Assembly: GCF_001895045.1 (NCBI RefSeq)
Contig: NZ_BDAM01000002.1
Location: 186,001 to 250,000 of the forward strand
From: Rhodococcus coprophilus NBRC 100603
GTDB lineage: Bacteria > Actinomycetota > Actinomycetes > Mycobacteriales > Mycobacteriaceae
Direction: 5' to 3'
DNA length: 64,000 nucleotides
Both the position numbers and the translations under genes were made by a program. Below the pieces are notes generated by a model. The model saw nothing but the letters and a program-made list of their open reading frames with translations. It was not told the DNA's origin and searched no databases. Positions within the stretch are counted from its first letter, which is position 1. Every line of letters starts with the position of its first letter. Shown here piece after piece: positions 1 to 8,627 of this stretch.

Positions 1-735
1 TTCTGGCAGACCCTGTTCGGGGCGTGGCCGGTGGACGGTGTCGTGACCACGGAGCTACGCGAACGACTCCACGACTACGCCACGAAAGCGTTGAGGGAAA
101 ACGGTACCCGTTCGACGTGGACCGACGTGGACACAAAATTCGAAGGCGCCGTGAACAACTGGATCGATGCGGTGTGCGACGGTCCTGTGGGCGAGGCCCT
201 GACCGAATTGGTTGCCGAGCTCGAGCCGCATGTCGCCGCTGTGTCGCTGGGGCAGAAGCTTCTGCAACTACTGGGTCCGGGTGTCCCCGACGTCTATCAG
301 GGCACGGAACTGTGGGACGACTCCCTCGTCGATCCCGACAACAGACGGCCCGTCGATTTCGGGATCCGCCGCGGACTACTCGAGGAGCCCGGTTCGGCGC
401 CGGCCAAGTTCACGGTCGTGCAGAAAGCCCTCCGGCTCCGTCGGGACCGACCGGAAAGTTTCGTGGGCGGCGTGTACGTCCCGATGTTCGCCGTCGGACC
501 GGGCGCCGAGAACGTCCTCGCGTTCGGTCGCGGACCGTCCGCCGAGGACCTGGATGTGCTCGCATTGTCCCTGCGGCACACCGTGGCCCTCGAGGCGGCG
601 GGTTGGGGCGATACGGTGCTGCCTCTTCCCCTCGGCTCCTGGACCGACGTGTTCTCGGGGCGGCGATTCTCCGGAACCGTCCGGTCCGCAGATCTTTTCG
701 GAGCGCTGCCGGTGGCGGCGCTGGTGCGCGACTGA
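1..735 (+). CDS. treY: Malto-oligosyltrehalose synthase TreY, C-terminal part (5' end outside window)
   Basis: Only the last 244 residues are present; the frame is open from base 1, so the start lies upstream. TreY is a GH13 enzyme that converts the reducing end of a malto-oligosaccharide into a trehalosyl unit, which TreZ then releases as trehalose. Visible hallmarks are QTLFGAWP at the very start of the window and GTELWDDSLVDPDNRRPVDF around residue 100, both characteristic of the C-terminal part of TreY. The gene ends in a hairpin shared with the convergent gene at 813. Its partner treZ is on the same strand but 7.9 kb downstream, so the two are probably not co-transcribed here. Confidence 0.93.
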   Translation, partial: FWQTLFGAWPVDGVVTTELRERLHDYATKALRENGTRSTWTDVDTKFEGAVNNWIDAVCDGPVGEALTELVAELEPHVAAVSLGQKLLQLLGPGVPDVYQGTELWDDSLVDPDNRRPVDFGIRRGLLEEPGSAPAKFTVVQKALRLRRDRPESFVGGVYVPMFAVGPGAENVLAFGRGPSAEDLDVLALSLRHTVALEAAGWGDTVLPLPLGSWTDVFSGRRFSGTVRSADLFGALPVAALVRD

Positions 736-763
736 GCTGACGCCTGCCGCCCTTGGTGGATAA

Positions 764-782
764 TTGCCCGCACAGCGGGCAA
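764..782. terminator. Hairpin between convergent treY and the 813 gene
   Basis: TTGCCCGC, loop ACA, GCGGGCAA: a perfect 8-bp stem followed by AA on the plus strand. It lies between the treY stop and the 3' end of the opposing membrane-protein gene, so it could serve both directions. Confidence 0.65.
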
Positions 783-812
783 AACCTAACCCGAAACTTG
801 CGGGCGCTGTAC

Positions 813-1316
813 TCACATCTCGGTTTCGTCCCGCGCTGCTTGCTCGGACTCGCGGCGCCGGTCGCGGCGGCGGACCCACACGAATGCGGCCGCCACCGCG
901 CCGGCACCGACGAACGCCCCCACGGCCACGCCCGCCCAGGTCGCACCGTCGTAGTCGACGGGGTTCGCGAGTTCCACGTAGATGCCGGCAATACCCGCGA
1001 GGTAGAGCACGAACGCGAAGATCATTCGCGGGCGCAGCGCCTTCACGGTGGCGTAGACGTCGACATCGCGAGCGCGGGCATAGGCGATGGTCACCATCGA
1101 GAGGATGAACCACGTGGCGAGAACACCGATCGCGACGTAGGCACCGCCCCGCCCGGCGACCCAAGGCAAGACCGCGCCGACCACGAGGGCACACCATTGG
1201 AACAGCTGGAACCCCACCGCGGAGGCCTCGTTCCAGACGTCGCGCTGCCGTTCGTCGTGGTAGAAGTCGTCGTCCAGGTCGGCGACGACGCGAGCAGCCT
1301 TGAGAAATGCGGTCAC
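813..1316 (-). CDS. Four-helix membrane protein paired with an XRE regulator
   Basis: A 167-residue protein starting with GTG at 1316, which overlaps the stop of the upstream regulator gene (GTGA), so the two are translationally coupled. About 35 charged N-terminal residues (DLDDDFYHDERQRDVWNEAS) precede four hydrophobic segments, and the C-terminus is a basic/acidic tail. The pairing of a small Xre repressor with a multi-pass membrane protein of this kind is common in Gram-positive bacteria, but the biochemical role is not known to me. Function is not assigned. Confidence 0.75.
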   Translation of the reverse strand: MTAFLKAARVVADLDDDFYHDERQRDVWNEASAVGFQLFQWCALVVGAVLPWVAGRGGAYVAIGVLATWFILSMVTIAYARARDVDVYATVKALRPRMIFAFVLYLAGIAGIYVELANPVDYDGATWAGVAVGAFVGAGAVAAAFVWVRRRDRRRESEQAARDETEM

Positions 1317-1534
1317 GGGAGCCCCTCCGGGGTGAGCGGGAACAGTTCTTCGACATTGGTGCCGAGAGTCCGGGCGAGTCGCAGAGCCAGGTAGACGCTC
1401 GGCGCGTAATCGCCCTTCTCGGTCGAGACGATGCTTTGACGGCTGACTCCGACGGCCGCACCGAGTTCTGCCTGCGTCAGGCGCGACTGCTTGCGCAACT
1501 CGCGAACCCTGTTGCCTCTCGGCGTGTCCGGCAT
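1313..1534 (-). CDS. XRE-family (Cro/CI-type) transcriptional regulator, 73 aa
   Basis: A minimal helix-turn-helix protein with no extra domain. The HTH spans about residues 9-63 (RELRKQSRLTQAELGAAVGV, then SRQSIVSTEKG). It resembles the short Xre regulators that sit directly upstream of, and coupled to, a membrane-protein gene. The ATG at 1534 is only a few bases below a plausible -10 element, so the mRNA may be leaderless. Autoregulation is likely from this arrangement but is inferred. Confidence 0.88.
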   Translation of the reverse strand: MPDTPRGNRVRELRKQSRLTQAELGAAVGVSRQSIVSTEKGDYAPSVYLALRLARTLGTNVEELFPLTPEGLP

Positions 1535-1538
1535 AGGA

Positions 1539-1567
1539 AAAGTAAAGCCTGCTTGTCATTTTTTGTC
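1539..1567 (-). promoter_or_regulatory. Candidate promoter of the XRE/membrane-protein pair
   Basis: On the minus strand TTGACA (1567-1562), 17 bp, then TTTACT (1544-1539). The expected start point falls at the ATG of the regulator. TGACAA occurs twice in the -35/spacer region and may be an operator. Confidence 0.5.
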
Positions 1568-1625
1568 AAAAACACTTGCCTTTTCGGACTGCTCCCGCTC
1601 AGGAGCCGGACGCGATCCTTTCCTG

Positions 1626-2435
1626 TCAGCTCGCCCGGCCGGCGCCGGCGCTCGCACCGGCCGCCGACCGGATGGCTTCCATCCGTTTCTCGATGTGGCC
1701 GAGATACTCCAGGTGCGTGAGGATGTAGGGCAGGTCCTGAGCGATCCCGCGCACCACGCAGGCACCTGCCTCTGCCGGGGTCATCCCGACATCGCCCGCC
1801 CCCTTGATGTGCCGAGAATCTTCGACGTGGCCTCCCAGCCGAAGGGTGTTCGCGTCGAGGTTGGATCTCACGAGCCCCGGGCACAACACCGACACACCCA
1901 CGCCGTGGGGCGCCATCTCGATGCGAAGCGCCTCCGAGAGAGCGACCACCGCACTCTTGACCGCGCTGTACGCTCCCCGGCCCGGAGCGCCCGCCGTCAA
2001 CCCCATGATCGACGCCGTATTGACGATGTGTCCGCGTCCCGCATCCCGCATCCGGGCGCCGAACGTGGACACCCCGTGGAAGACCCCCGCGAGATCGATG
2101 GCGACGAGCAGATCGAAGACTTCCGCGTCCGTATCCACGACATCGCGGCCGTTGAATCCGATTCCGGCATTGTTGATCAGGATGTCGACCGGCCCGAACG
2201 CCGATTCGGCCTCATCTGCGGCTCGCGCCCAGGAGTCACGATCGCGCACATCCAGCCCGACTCCGCGGACGTCGTCCGGCCGCTGCGCCACCACCGTGTC
2301 GACCGCCTCGCGGTCGATGTCCGCGATCGTCACGCGGATGCCGTGCTCCGCCAGCGCATCGGCGATCCCGAGGCCGATCCCGCCGGCACCGCCGGTGACG
2401 AATGCATGTCGCGCCGAAGCCAATTCCATGATCAC
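1626..2435 (-). CDS. Short-chain dehydrogenase/reductase (SDR)
   Basis: A 269-residue classical SDR, an NAD(P)-dependent oxidoreductase of unknown substrate. The N-terminal nucleotide-binding loop is TGGAGGIG (about residues 14-21), followed by the acidic ADID turn that often marks NAD preference. NNAG is at about 88-91 and the catalytic YSAVK at about 155-159 with an upstream Ser region (NTASIMG). The length is typical. It sits 22 bp downstream of an orphan solute-binding protein gene on the same strand, so the two may be one transcript. Confidence 0.9.
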   Translation of the reverse strand: MIMELASARHAFVTGGAGGIGLGIADALAEHGIRVTIADIDREAVDTVVAQRPDDVRGVGLDVRDRDSWARAADEAESAFGPVDILINNAGIGFNGRDVVDTDAEVFDLLVAIDLAGVFHGVSTFGARMRDAGRGHIVNTASIMGLTAGAPGRGAYSAVKSAVVALSEALRIEMAPHGVGVSVLCPGLVRSNLDANTLRLGGHVEDSRHIKGAGDVGMTPAEAGACVVRGIAQDLPYILTHLEYLGHIEKRMEAIRSAAGASAGAGRAS

Positions 2436-2457
2436 ACTCTCCTGTCGCCGAACCGGA

Positions 2458-4035
2458 TCAGTTCGTCATCCACATTTCTTCGGGCATCGGCGAGCCGAGC
2501 GTGAACATCCGGACGCCGTGTACGTTCTCGCCGTACATCACCGAGGGAGCGGCCTTGGTGTACCAGACGCCGGGCACCAGATCGACGAGCCGGTTCTGCG
2601 CGGTTTCGTACGCCGCTTTGCGCTCTTCGACCGTCTGGGCGATACGACCGGCATCGAGGGCATCGTTGAGCTCCGCGTCGTCGAGGCCCGAGAAGTTGCC
2701 CGGCGAGTCACCGTGGAAGGCGGTCCACAACGCGTAGTCCGGATCCTGTGTGATCGCGGAGGAGATCACCATGTCGAAGTCGCGAGCACCGACGCGGGCC
2801 GTGGCTGCGGCGTAGTCCACCACCTGAACCTCGACGTTCACGTTCTGAAAAGCGGCGAGTTGCGCCTGCAGCGACTCGGCGGCCGCCTTCGTCTCCTGCG
2901 TGGGGTACGACATGAAGGTGAAGGAGACCGGCTTGCCCTCCGCCGCGAGTTCGTCGAACAGTTTCTGAGCGGTCTCTTTGTCGCCTTTCCACAGCGGGAT
3001 ATCGGCGAAATACGGCGAGCCCTCGGGGAAGAGCGTCTCGGGAGTTTCACCCTCGCCGTTGAAGACGACACTGTTCAGCGCGTCGAGATCTGTCGCCAAG
3101 GACACCGCGCGGCGGGCCCGCACGTCGTCGAAGGGCGCTCTCGCCGTATTCATGATCATGATCTGTCCGCCGCCGGCCGGTACCACCTCGGAGGGAATCC
3201 CGGCTGCTTCGGCCTTGGCCAGGGTTCCCCAGCTCGCCTCCAGCGACAGGTCCGCGCCACCGGAGGACATCATGTTGAACCGCTGCGAGTTGTCGGCCAC
3301 GGTACGGACGGTGAGTTCGTCCAGGTACGGCTTCGGCGCATCCCAGTACTGCGGATTCTTCACCAGTTCGACCGCGTCCCCACGCATCCAGTTCTTCAGG
3401 GTGAACGGACCCGCACCGACCGGTGTCCGATCGAACTCGGCCGGCCCCTTCTGCAGCGCGGCGGGCGAGGCGATCCAGTTCATCGACGTGGTGAGCATGC
3501 CCTGCGGGAAGTGCGGGTTGGGTGACGCCAGAGTGATCCTCAGCGTCGTCGGATCGACGACCTCGGAGGAGGCCACCTGTGCAGCCTGCCGGATCGCGGT
3601 CGATCCCAGCGCCGGGTCACGGAGTCTGTCCCAGTTGAACTTCACCGCTGCCGCGTCGAGAGGAGTGCCGTCCGTGAACGTCAGCCCGGGGCGCAGCACG
3701 AGATCGAAGGTCGCTCCCCCGTCGGTGGTGGAGAAGTCGCTGGCCATCTTGTACTCGACTTCGAGAGTGTCGAGATTGTTGATCATCAGCGTTCCGTAGA
3801 GGGCGTTTCCGAGTACGGGTTGATGCGCCCACGTATTGGAAAGCGCGGCCGGATCCAAGCTGCGCGGTTCCCCCATCTGAATGGCGCGGAGGACCCCGCC
3901 CGCCACCGGGTCGCCCGCGTCGGCGCCTGCCGCGGAGGCGACGTTGCCGGATTCGCTGCTCCCACAGGAGGTCAGGAGTAGTGCGGCGGCGCAGGCCGCC
4001 GCTATCGCGGGTAGGAAGCGCTGTGATCTGGACAT
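2458..4035 (-). CDS. ABC transporter substrate-binding lipoprotein, family 5 (peptide/nickel type)
   Basis: A 525-residue extracytoplasmic binding protein. The ATG at 4035 is preferred over the upstream in-frame start at 4095 because it is followed directly by a lipoprotein signal (SRSQRF, hydrophobic stretch, lipobox LLTSC at about residues 18-22) and preceded by GAGAGG. The mature part has the SBP_bac_5 layout, e.g. ALYGTLM near the N-terminus, LRPGLTFTDGTPLDAAAVKF and a C-terminal YETAQNRLVDLVPG. No permease or ATPase gene is nearby, so it is either an orphan or uses a remote transporter. Substrate not predictable. Confidence 0.88.
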   Translation of the reverse strand: MSRSQRFLPAIAAACAAALLLTSCGSSESGNVASAAGADAGDPVAGGVLRAIQMGEPRSLDPAALSNTWAHQPVLGNALYGTLMINNLDTLEVEYKMASDFSTTDGGATFDLVLRPGLTFTDGTPLDAAAVKFNWDRLRDPALGSTAIRQAAQVASSEVVDPTTLRITLASPNPHFPQGMLTTSMNWIASPAALQKGPAEFDRTPVGAGPFTLKNWMRGDAVELVKNPQYWDAPKPYLDELTVRTVADNSQRFNMMSSGGADLSLEASWGTLAKAEAAGIPSEVVPAGGGQIMIMNTARAPFDDVRARRAVSLATDLDALNSVVFNGEGETPETLFPEGSPYFADIPLWKGDKETAQKLFDELAAEGKPVSFTFMSYPTQETKAAAESLQAQLAAFQNVNVEVQVVDYAAATARVGARDFDMVISSAITQDPDYALWTAFHGDSPGNFSGLDDAELNDALDAGRIAQTVEERKAAYETAQNRLVDLVPGVWYTKAAPSVMYGENVHGVRMFTLGSPMPEEMWMTN

Positions 4036-4628
4036 GTAGACCTCTCGATGTGCGAAACGGGGGCGAACCGAACATCCGCGCACACATCCACCCATGCGCA
4101 GTGCAGCGGATCGACAGAACTCGATTCGGGCGCTCGGAGCCCGAGACGAACAGACGCATCACATCGAGTGAGGAGCAGGACCGCCCGATGTGACGCTCAC
4201 TGTCACGGAGGATCGCCCATTTGTCAACGGCACCAAGCAATTCGACGCAGATCGAACGAGTTTCCCGGAAATCCTTGCAGACGCGCGAGCGGGAGACTAT
4301 CGTTCCCGTATTGCGGAACGCCATTCTTGACGAAGGGATAGTGAATCTGGCGGGGGAATCATACTGCGGCGCAGTGCAATCCGGTTCCACGCAAGCACTG
4401 CCGTGCCCGCGCCCACGAGAGGGTGAAAGTCCCTATTTTGCAACCCCTTCGGCGTCGGGCTGCAATTCGTCACACCCGGCTCGTCGCCCGGATCTCGGAC
4501 ACGCCGTTCACCCGCAAGGGTGGCCGAGTGATTCGAGGAGGTCGACCTCGGCCGGGAAATCGCTGCGCGGCCGGTGGATGATTCCCTGGCGCTACAACTC
4601 GTCGTTCCGGGCGTAGTCGGTAACCCCG
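4036..4628. other. Intergenic stretch with no recognisable gene
   Basis: About 590 bp upstream of the binding-protein gene. Open frames here are short, lack family resemblance and do not continue into neighbours. It presumably holds the promoter of the SBP-SDR pair, but no convincing -35/-10 pair was identified. Confidence 0.5.
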
Positions 4629-5170
4629 TCATGGGGTGGCACCGGCCTGGACGTGGGGGCGGTAGACGCGCTCGATCCAGTCCGGGATCGGCTTGTCGCG
4701 TGCCCCGAGTATCGCGCCGATCGCTACCCGAGCATCGTGGCCGCATTTTGTGAACGAGGCACCGCCGTCGAGCGTGTAAGTCCCATCCGAGGACCGGGAA
4801 GTAGTGTCCGACGCTTCTGGCGCCGGCAGATTCGGGATCACACTCCCGCGCAGCTCCGCAGCCAGACGCGCGCGCGGAATGTCCGCGGTCGCACATACCA
4901 GATCGGGTATACCAGATCGGGGCGTTCTTCGGCGACGACCGCAACGGCGGTCTCGACGCCGATCTCGATCATCGGCGCGCGCGTCGATATCGGCAGCCCC
5001 GCCCACGAGCCCATCAGCGGATCACGCCGCAACTGCATACTGTCCGAGACGTTCCCACTTCTGCCCCGCTTTCCGGTCTCGACCCACCGCTCGGCCGCCG
5101 TCGCCGGATCGCTGCCCTCGACCGGCAGGGGGACCTCTCCGCTCTGCGCCACCGCTACGTCCTTCCTCAT
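4629..5170 (-). pseudogene. Decayed unidentified gene, frame broken by a tandem duplication
   Basis: Two partial frames, 5170-~4907 and ~4906-4629, meet at a 14-bp tandem duplication (ATACCAGATCGGG at 4893 and again at 4907 on the plus strand, 13 of 14 bases equal). Removing one copy joins them into a continuous frame of about 177 residues (..ERPDLV/CATADIP..). The N-terminal half contains DPLMGSWAGLP, faintly like alpha/beta-hydrolase C-termini, but this is too weak to name a family. Non-overlapping with good genes on either strand. Confidence 0.42.
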
Positions 5171-5509
5171 CCCCGGAACCGACCATCCCTCATCGACGGT
5201 GCCGGACCACGAGGTCGATCATGGCGTCTTCCGCCCCGAAAACTGTCGATGAACTGGCATTTCAGCGAATTGATCGAAGGGGAACCCATCGGCACGGGAC
5301 AGCGCGGCGAGCGGGCGCCGGACATTCCCTCGAACCCACCTCCCCTACCGGAACGACGACCTACCCGACCTCGGGCGGCCGAGGATTCCCAAGAAGCAGC
5401 ATATTCAGTAGTGTGGAACGTGATTCTCGTGCATGGAAGCGATATTCTCTTATGTGACCGGGATCGCTGCGAGCGCTCACCGCGCAGGACAGGAGAGGAA
5501 CGGACCCAA
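5171..5509. other. Upstream region of the amidohydrolase gene
   Basis: No gene seen. The last part holds a strong Shine-Dalgarno sequence (AGGAGAGG) 12 bases before the ATG at 5510. A longer in-frame extension to 5249 exists but has no family similarity. Confidence 0.5.
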
Positions 5510-6781
5510 ATGAACATTGATGACATGGTGATGATCAGCATCGACGATCACGTCGTGGAGCCAGCTGACATCTTCGAAAAGTATTTCCCCAAGAGCCTGA
5601 TGGACCAGGCACCGCGCCTGACCGCCCATCCGCGCAATCCCAACGTGCAGGCCTGGCTGTTCCAGGACAAGGTCGTGGGAAGCTCCGGCCTCAACGCCGT
5701 CGTCTCCTGGCCCAAGAGCGAATGGGGTATGGACCCCACCGGATACGCCGAGATGCGGCCCGGCGTCTACGACATGGACATGCGCGTCCGCGACATGGAC
5801 GCCAACGGCACCCTCGCCGCAACGCTGTTCGCGACCTTCCCCGGCTTCGCCGGCACCCACCTGGCCAGCCTTCCCGACAAGAAGCTGTCCCTCGCCGCGT
5901 GCAAGGCGTTCAACGACTGGGTGGTCGGTGAAGTACCCAACGCGCACCCCGGACGGTTCATCCCGCTCGGGATCATCCCCTTCTTCGACGTCGACGAATC
6001 CGTCAAGGAGATCCAGCGGCTCGCCGCCATGGGCTGCCGCTCGATCAGCATCCCCGAAACCCCCTACGGTGTCGGCGAGGGTTACCCGGACTTCAAGTCC
6101 GGCTACTGGGACCCGATCTTCAAGGCCTGCGTCGACAACAACATCGTGCTCAGTCTGCACATCGGTGGCGGCTTCAGCCTGGTCAAGCGGCCCGAAGGCT
6201 TCAACATCGACGACATGATGGTGCTGACGCCGCTCATCTCCACGATCGCGGCGAACGACGTCATGCTCAGCGGTGTCTTCCAGAAATTCCCGGACCTCAA
6301 ATTCGCCATGAGCGAGGGCGGCGTGGGCTGGGTGGCTCCGTGGCTCGACCGGCTCGAGCGGCACATCGTCAACCAGTCCTGGACGGGAGTGAGCTTCCTG
6401 CCCAAGGGAATGACTCCGACGGACGTGTGGCGCAAGAACTTCCTGGCGTGTTACATCACCGAGCCGAGCGGCCTGAACAACCGCAACCACTTGGGTATCG
6501 ACACCATCGCGTGGGAATGCGACTACCCGCATTCGGATTCGACGTGGCCGAACTCCCCCGAGATGCTCATGGAAGAACTGGTCGCGTCGGAATGCACCGA
6601 CGAGGAGATCGACAAGATCACCTTCGGTAACGCCGCCCGATTCTTCGACTGGGATCCGTTCGCGCACATTCCCCGTGAGCAGGCGACCGTCGGTGCGCTT
6701 CGTGCCCGGGCCACAGACGTCGACATCAGCGAGACGTCCAAGACCGAGTACCGGCGACGTTACGAACTCGCGAACTCGTAA
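5510..6781 (+). CDS. Amidohydrolase-family protein (PF04909 / ACMSD-like)
   Basis: A 423-residue member of the amidohydrolase_2 family, which includes decarboxylases and hydrolases of the aminocarboxymuconate-semialdehyde decarboxylase type. The ATG at 5510 was chosen because of AGGAGAGG upstream and the family start SIDDHVVEP. Putative metal or active-site stretches are DDHVVEP near the N-terminus, LSLHIGG in the middle and ECDYPHSDSTWP about 80 residues from the end. Actinobacteria carry many such paralogues, often in steroid or aromatic catabolism. No pathway neighbour is visible, so the substrate is unknown. It ends in a strong hairpin. Confidence 0.9.
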   Translation: MNIDDMVMISIDDHVVEPADIFEKYFPKSLMDQAPRLTAHPRNPNVQAWLFQDKVVGSSGLNAVVSWPKSEWGMDPTGYAEMRPGVYDMDMRVRDMDANGTLAATLFATFPGFAGTHLASLPDKKLSLAACKAFNDWVVGEVPNAHPGRFIPLGIIPFFDVDESVKEIQRLAAMGCRSISIPETPYGVGEGYPDFKSGYWDPIFKACVDNNIVLSLHIGGGFSLVKRPEGFNIDDMMVLTPLISTIAANDVMLSGVFQKFPDLKFAMSEGGVGWVAPWLDRLERHIVNQSWTGVSFLPKGMTPTDVWRKNFLACYITEPSGLNNRNHLGIDTIAWECDYPHSDSTWPNSPEMLMEELVASECTDEEIDKITFGNAARFFDWDPFAHIPREQATVGALRARATDVDISETSKTEYRRRYELANS

Positions 6782-6796
6782 CTCGTAGCCACCGGC

Positions 6797-6828
6797 GGAC
6801 GTGGCACGCCCCGCAGCGTGCCACGTCC
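6797..6828. terminator. Hairpin after the amidohydrolase gene
   Basis: GGACGTGGCACGC, 6-base loop, GCGTGCCACGTCC: a perfect 13-bp stem between the plus-strand amidohydrolase and the minus-strand gene at 6912. It fits a bidirectional terminator, although there is no long U-tract. Confidence 0.7.
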
Positions 6829-6911
6829 ACACCGGAAGGGCACTACCGCACCGCTTCCTCTCGGCATCCGTTGCAGCACCGGCCGTCCCACGGGATCGCC
6901 GGTGCTGCGCG

Positions 6912-7388
6912 CTACTGAGGCTCCTTACGCCACAGCAGCGCGTGCACGCACTCGACGGCCTCGGCCGGGGACCCGACGTCGAGCACGCCGCCGGCCGGCA
7001 TCTTCCAGCCGCCCACCGCGAAGACGGGTACGCCTGTCCGGACCGCCAGCGCGATCTCGCTCATCGTCCCCCAGCTGCCGCCCACTGCGACGAGAGCATC
7101 ACAACTCCGGACGAGCAGCGCATTGCGCATCTCGCCGAGTCCGGTGGGAATCGCCACCGTCAGATACGGATTGCCGTCGTTGCGATCGTCACCCGGAAGA
7201 AGCCCGACGGTGGTGCCACCCGCTTCGACCGCGCCCCGCGAAGCCGCGGCCATGATGCCGCCGAGCCCTCCGGTCACCACGATCGCGCGACGGCCCGCGA
7301 GCAGTCCGCCCAGAGTGCGGGCGTCCCGTCGCTGCTCGGGCGTGGCGTCACCCGGTCCGACCACCCCGACGTATCGCTGAGCGTGCAT
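6912..7388 (-). CDS. TIGR00725/LOG-like Rossmann-fold nucleotide-binding protein
   Basis: A 158-residue single-domain protein of the family often labelled 'putative lysine decarboxylase-like'. Seen motifs: VTGGLGGIMAAASRGAVEAG (residues about 37-56), GLLPG, and VGGSWGTMSEI, a variant of the PGGxGTxxE signature. Related LOG proteins hydrolyse cytokinin-type nucleotides. This short clade has no established substrate. ATG 7388 is chosen; ATG 7397 is three codons upstream. It converges with the amidohydrolase gene. Confidence 0.82.
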   Translation of the reverse strand: MHAQRYVGVVGPGDATPEQRRDARTLGGLLAGRRAIVVTGGLGGIMAAASRGAVEAGGTTVGLLPGDDRNDGNPYLTVAIPTGLGEMRNALLVRSCDALVAVGGSWGTMSEIALAVRTGVPVFAVGGWKMPAGGVLDVGSPAEAVECVHALLWRKEPQ

Positions 7389-7453
7389 GGTCGGCATTCT
7401 GCACCACCACACGCCCCTCGGTGCGGGATCTGCGGCAGTGGGACAATGGCGCG

Positions 7454-7867
7454 ATGGTCCGACGCCGTCAGAAGTCCGTGCATTCCGCCGACACCGCGTG
7501 CCCCTGCGGGCGCGGCATCCCCCTGGGCGAATGCTGTGGGGTGTTCCTCGCCGGACGTAGTGCGCCGACCGCGGAACAGTTGATGCGGTCGCGGTACACC
7601 GCATTCGCCGTGGGCGACGCCGCTTACCTCCTCCGCACCTGGCATCCGTCCACCCGGCCCGCGACCCTCGACCTGGATCCGGACACCCGCTGGACCGGTC
7701 TGGAAATCCTGCACACCACCGGGGGCGGGTTCCTCCACACGGAAGGCACCGTCGAGTTCCGCGCGCACTCGTCGCATCGCGGCGTGCCCGACTCGATGCA
7801 CGAGCACAGCCGGTTCGTGCGCGAGAACGGAGAATGGTTCTACCTCGACGCGGACGGCGGGAGGTAG
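7454..7867 (+). CDS. YchJ-like (UPF0225) protein with SEC-C zinc motif
   Basis: A 137-residue protein. The N-terminal CPCGRG-x8-CCG cluster (about residues 14-26) is a SEC-C-type zinc-binding motif. The rest matches the UPF0225 fold, with LMRSRYTAFAVGDAAYLLRTW at about residues 40-60 and a C-terminal EHSRFVRENGEWFYLDAD. The start at 7454 was taken because the conserved part begins just after it. Molecular role is unknown for the family. It is convergent with the TetR gene, 6 bp away. Confidence 0.85.
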   Translation: MVRRRQKSVHSADTACPCGRGIPLGECCGVFLAGRSAPTAEQLMRSRYTAFAVGDAAYLLRTWHPSTRPATLDLDPDTRWTGLEILHTTGGGFLHTEGTVEFRAHSSHRGVPDSMHEHSRFVRENGEWFYLDADGGR

Positions 7868-7873
7868 GCCGGG

Positions 7874-8524
7874 TCAGCGGAGAAGTGTCGCGCGGAGAGT
7901 CGACGACAGCCACGAGCGGTAATGCGCGACGTCCCACCCACAGTCGCGGCGCAACAGTGAGTGCACCTGCGGGGAAATGAGGGTGAACAGCACATCGGCT
8001 GCGTGCTCGGCGGTCACGTCGGGGCGGAGCCAGCCTCCCTCGTACAGACCCTCCGCGATGGTGCGTGCGTTATCGGCGGTCGCACGGGCGTCGTCTTCCG
8101 CGAACCTGCGCATGTCCGGGTCGGCACCGGACGACTCGACGGAGGTCATGAGCAGTCCGCCTGCGCGTTCGAGCATCGCCGCGCCGTAGTCGACGACCTG
8201 CTCGACGATGAGATCCGCCTCGGTCGCCGGACGGTCACCGGGTCTGCGTACGAGGGGCCGAGCCGGAACGGGCGGTGAATCGCCGGGGCCCGCGACGGCC
8301 TCGTCGAGCGCTTCCCGGAAGAGGTCCGCTTTCCCACCGGGATAGGCGGTGAAGACCGTTCGCACCGCGACACCCGCCTCCTCGGCGATGTGCCGCACAG
8401 TAGTACTGACGTATCCGTCGCGAACGAACAGGCGCGACGCTGCCCCGCGGATCGCGGCCCTGGTCCGCCGCGCTGCTTCTTCTCTGAGCGGCGAACTGTA
8501 GGTTCTTCGGACAAGCTCGGACAT
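7874..8524 (-). CDS. TetR-family transcriptional regulator
   Basis: A 216-residue repressor-type protein. The N-terminal HTH spans about residues 18-62 (AAIRGAASRLFVRDGYVSTT, then VRHIAEEAGVAVRTVFTAY). The C-terminal ligand/dimer domain is unassigned. ATG 8524 was chosen because longer forms run into non-conserved sequence. The gene is divergent from treZ with about 100 bp between them, so it could regulate itself or treZ, but no clear palindromic operator was found. Ligand unknown. Confidence 0.88.
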   Translation of the reverse strand: MSELVRRTYSSPLREEAARRTRAAIRGAASRLFVRDGYVSTTVRHIAEEAGVAVRTVFTAYPGGKADLFREALDEAVAGPGDSPPVPARPLVRRPGDRPATEADLIVEQVVDYGAAMLERAGGLLMTSVESSGADPDMRRFAEDDARATADNARTIAEGLYEGGWLRPDVTAEHAADVLFTLISPQVHSLLRRDCGWDVAHYRSWLSSTLRATLLR

Positions 8525-8627
8525 CACGCACACCCTAGCAGCACCCGGTACGGCACCGACGTACCAAAAGGTGTGGCTGCGTGGGTGACACGCTGCACCA
8601 CAGGTGAACACACGGCATGCTGGTGTG

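Noticed and set aside
4838-5170. Naming the decayed gene an alpha/beta hydrolase
   Set aside because: Only one short stretch (DPLMGSWAGLP) is reminiscent; no nucleophile elbow or catalytic His is visible.
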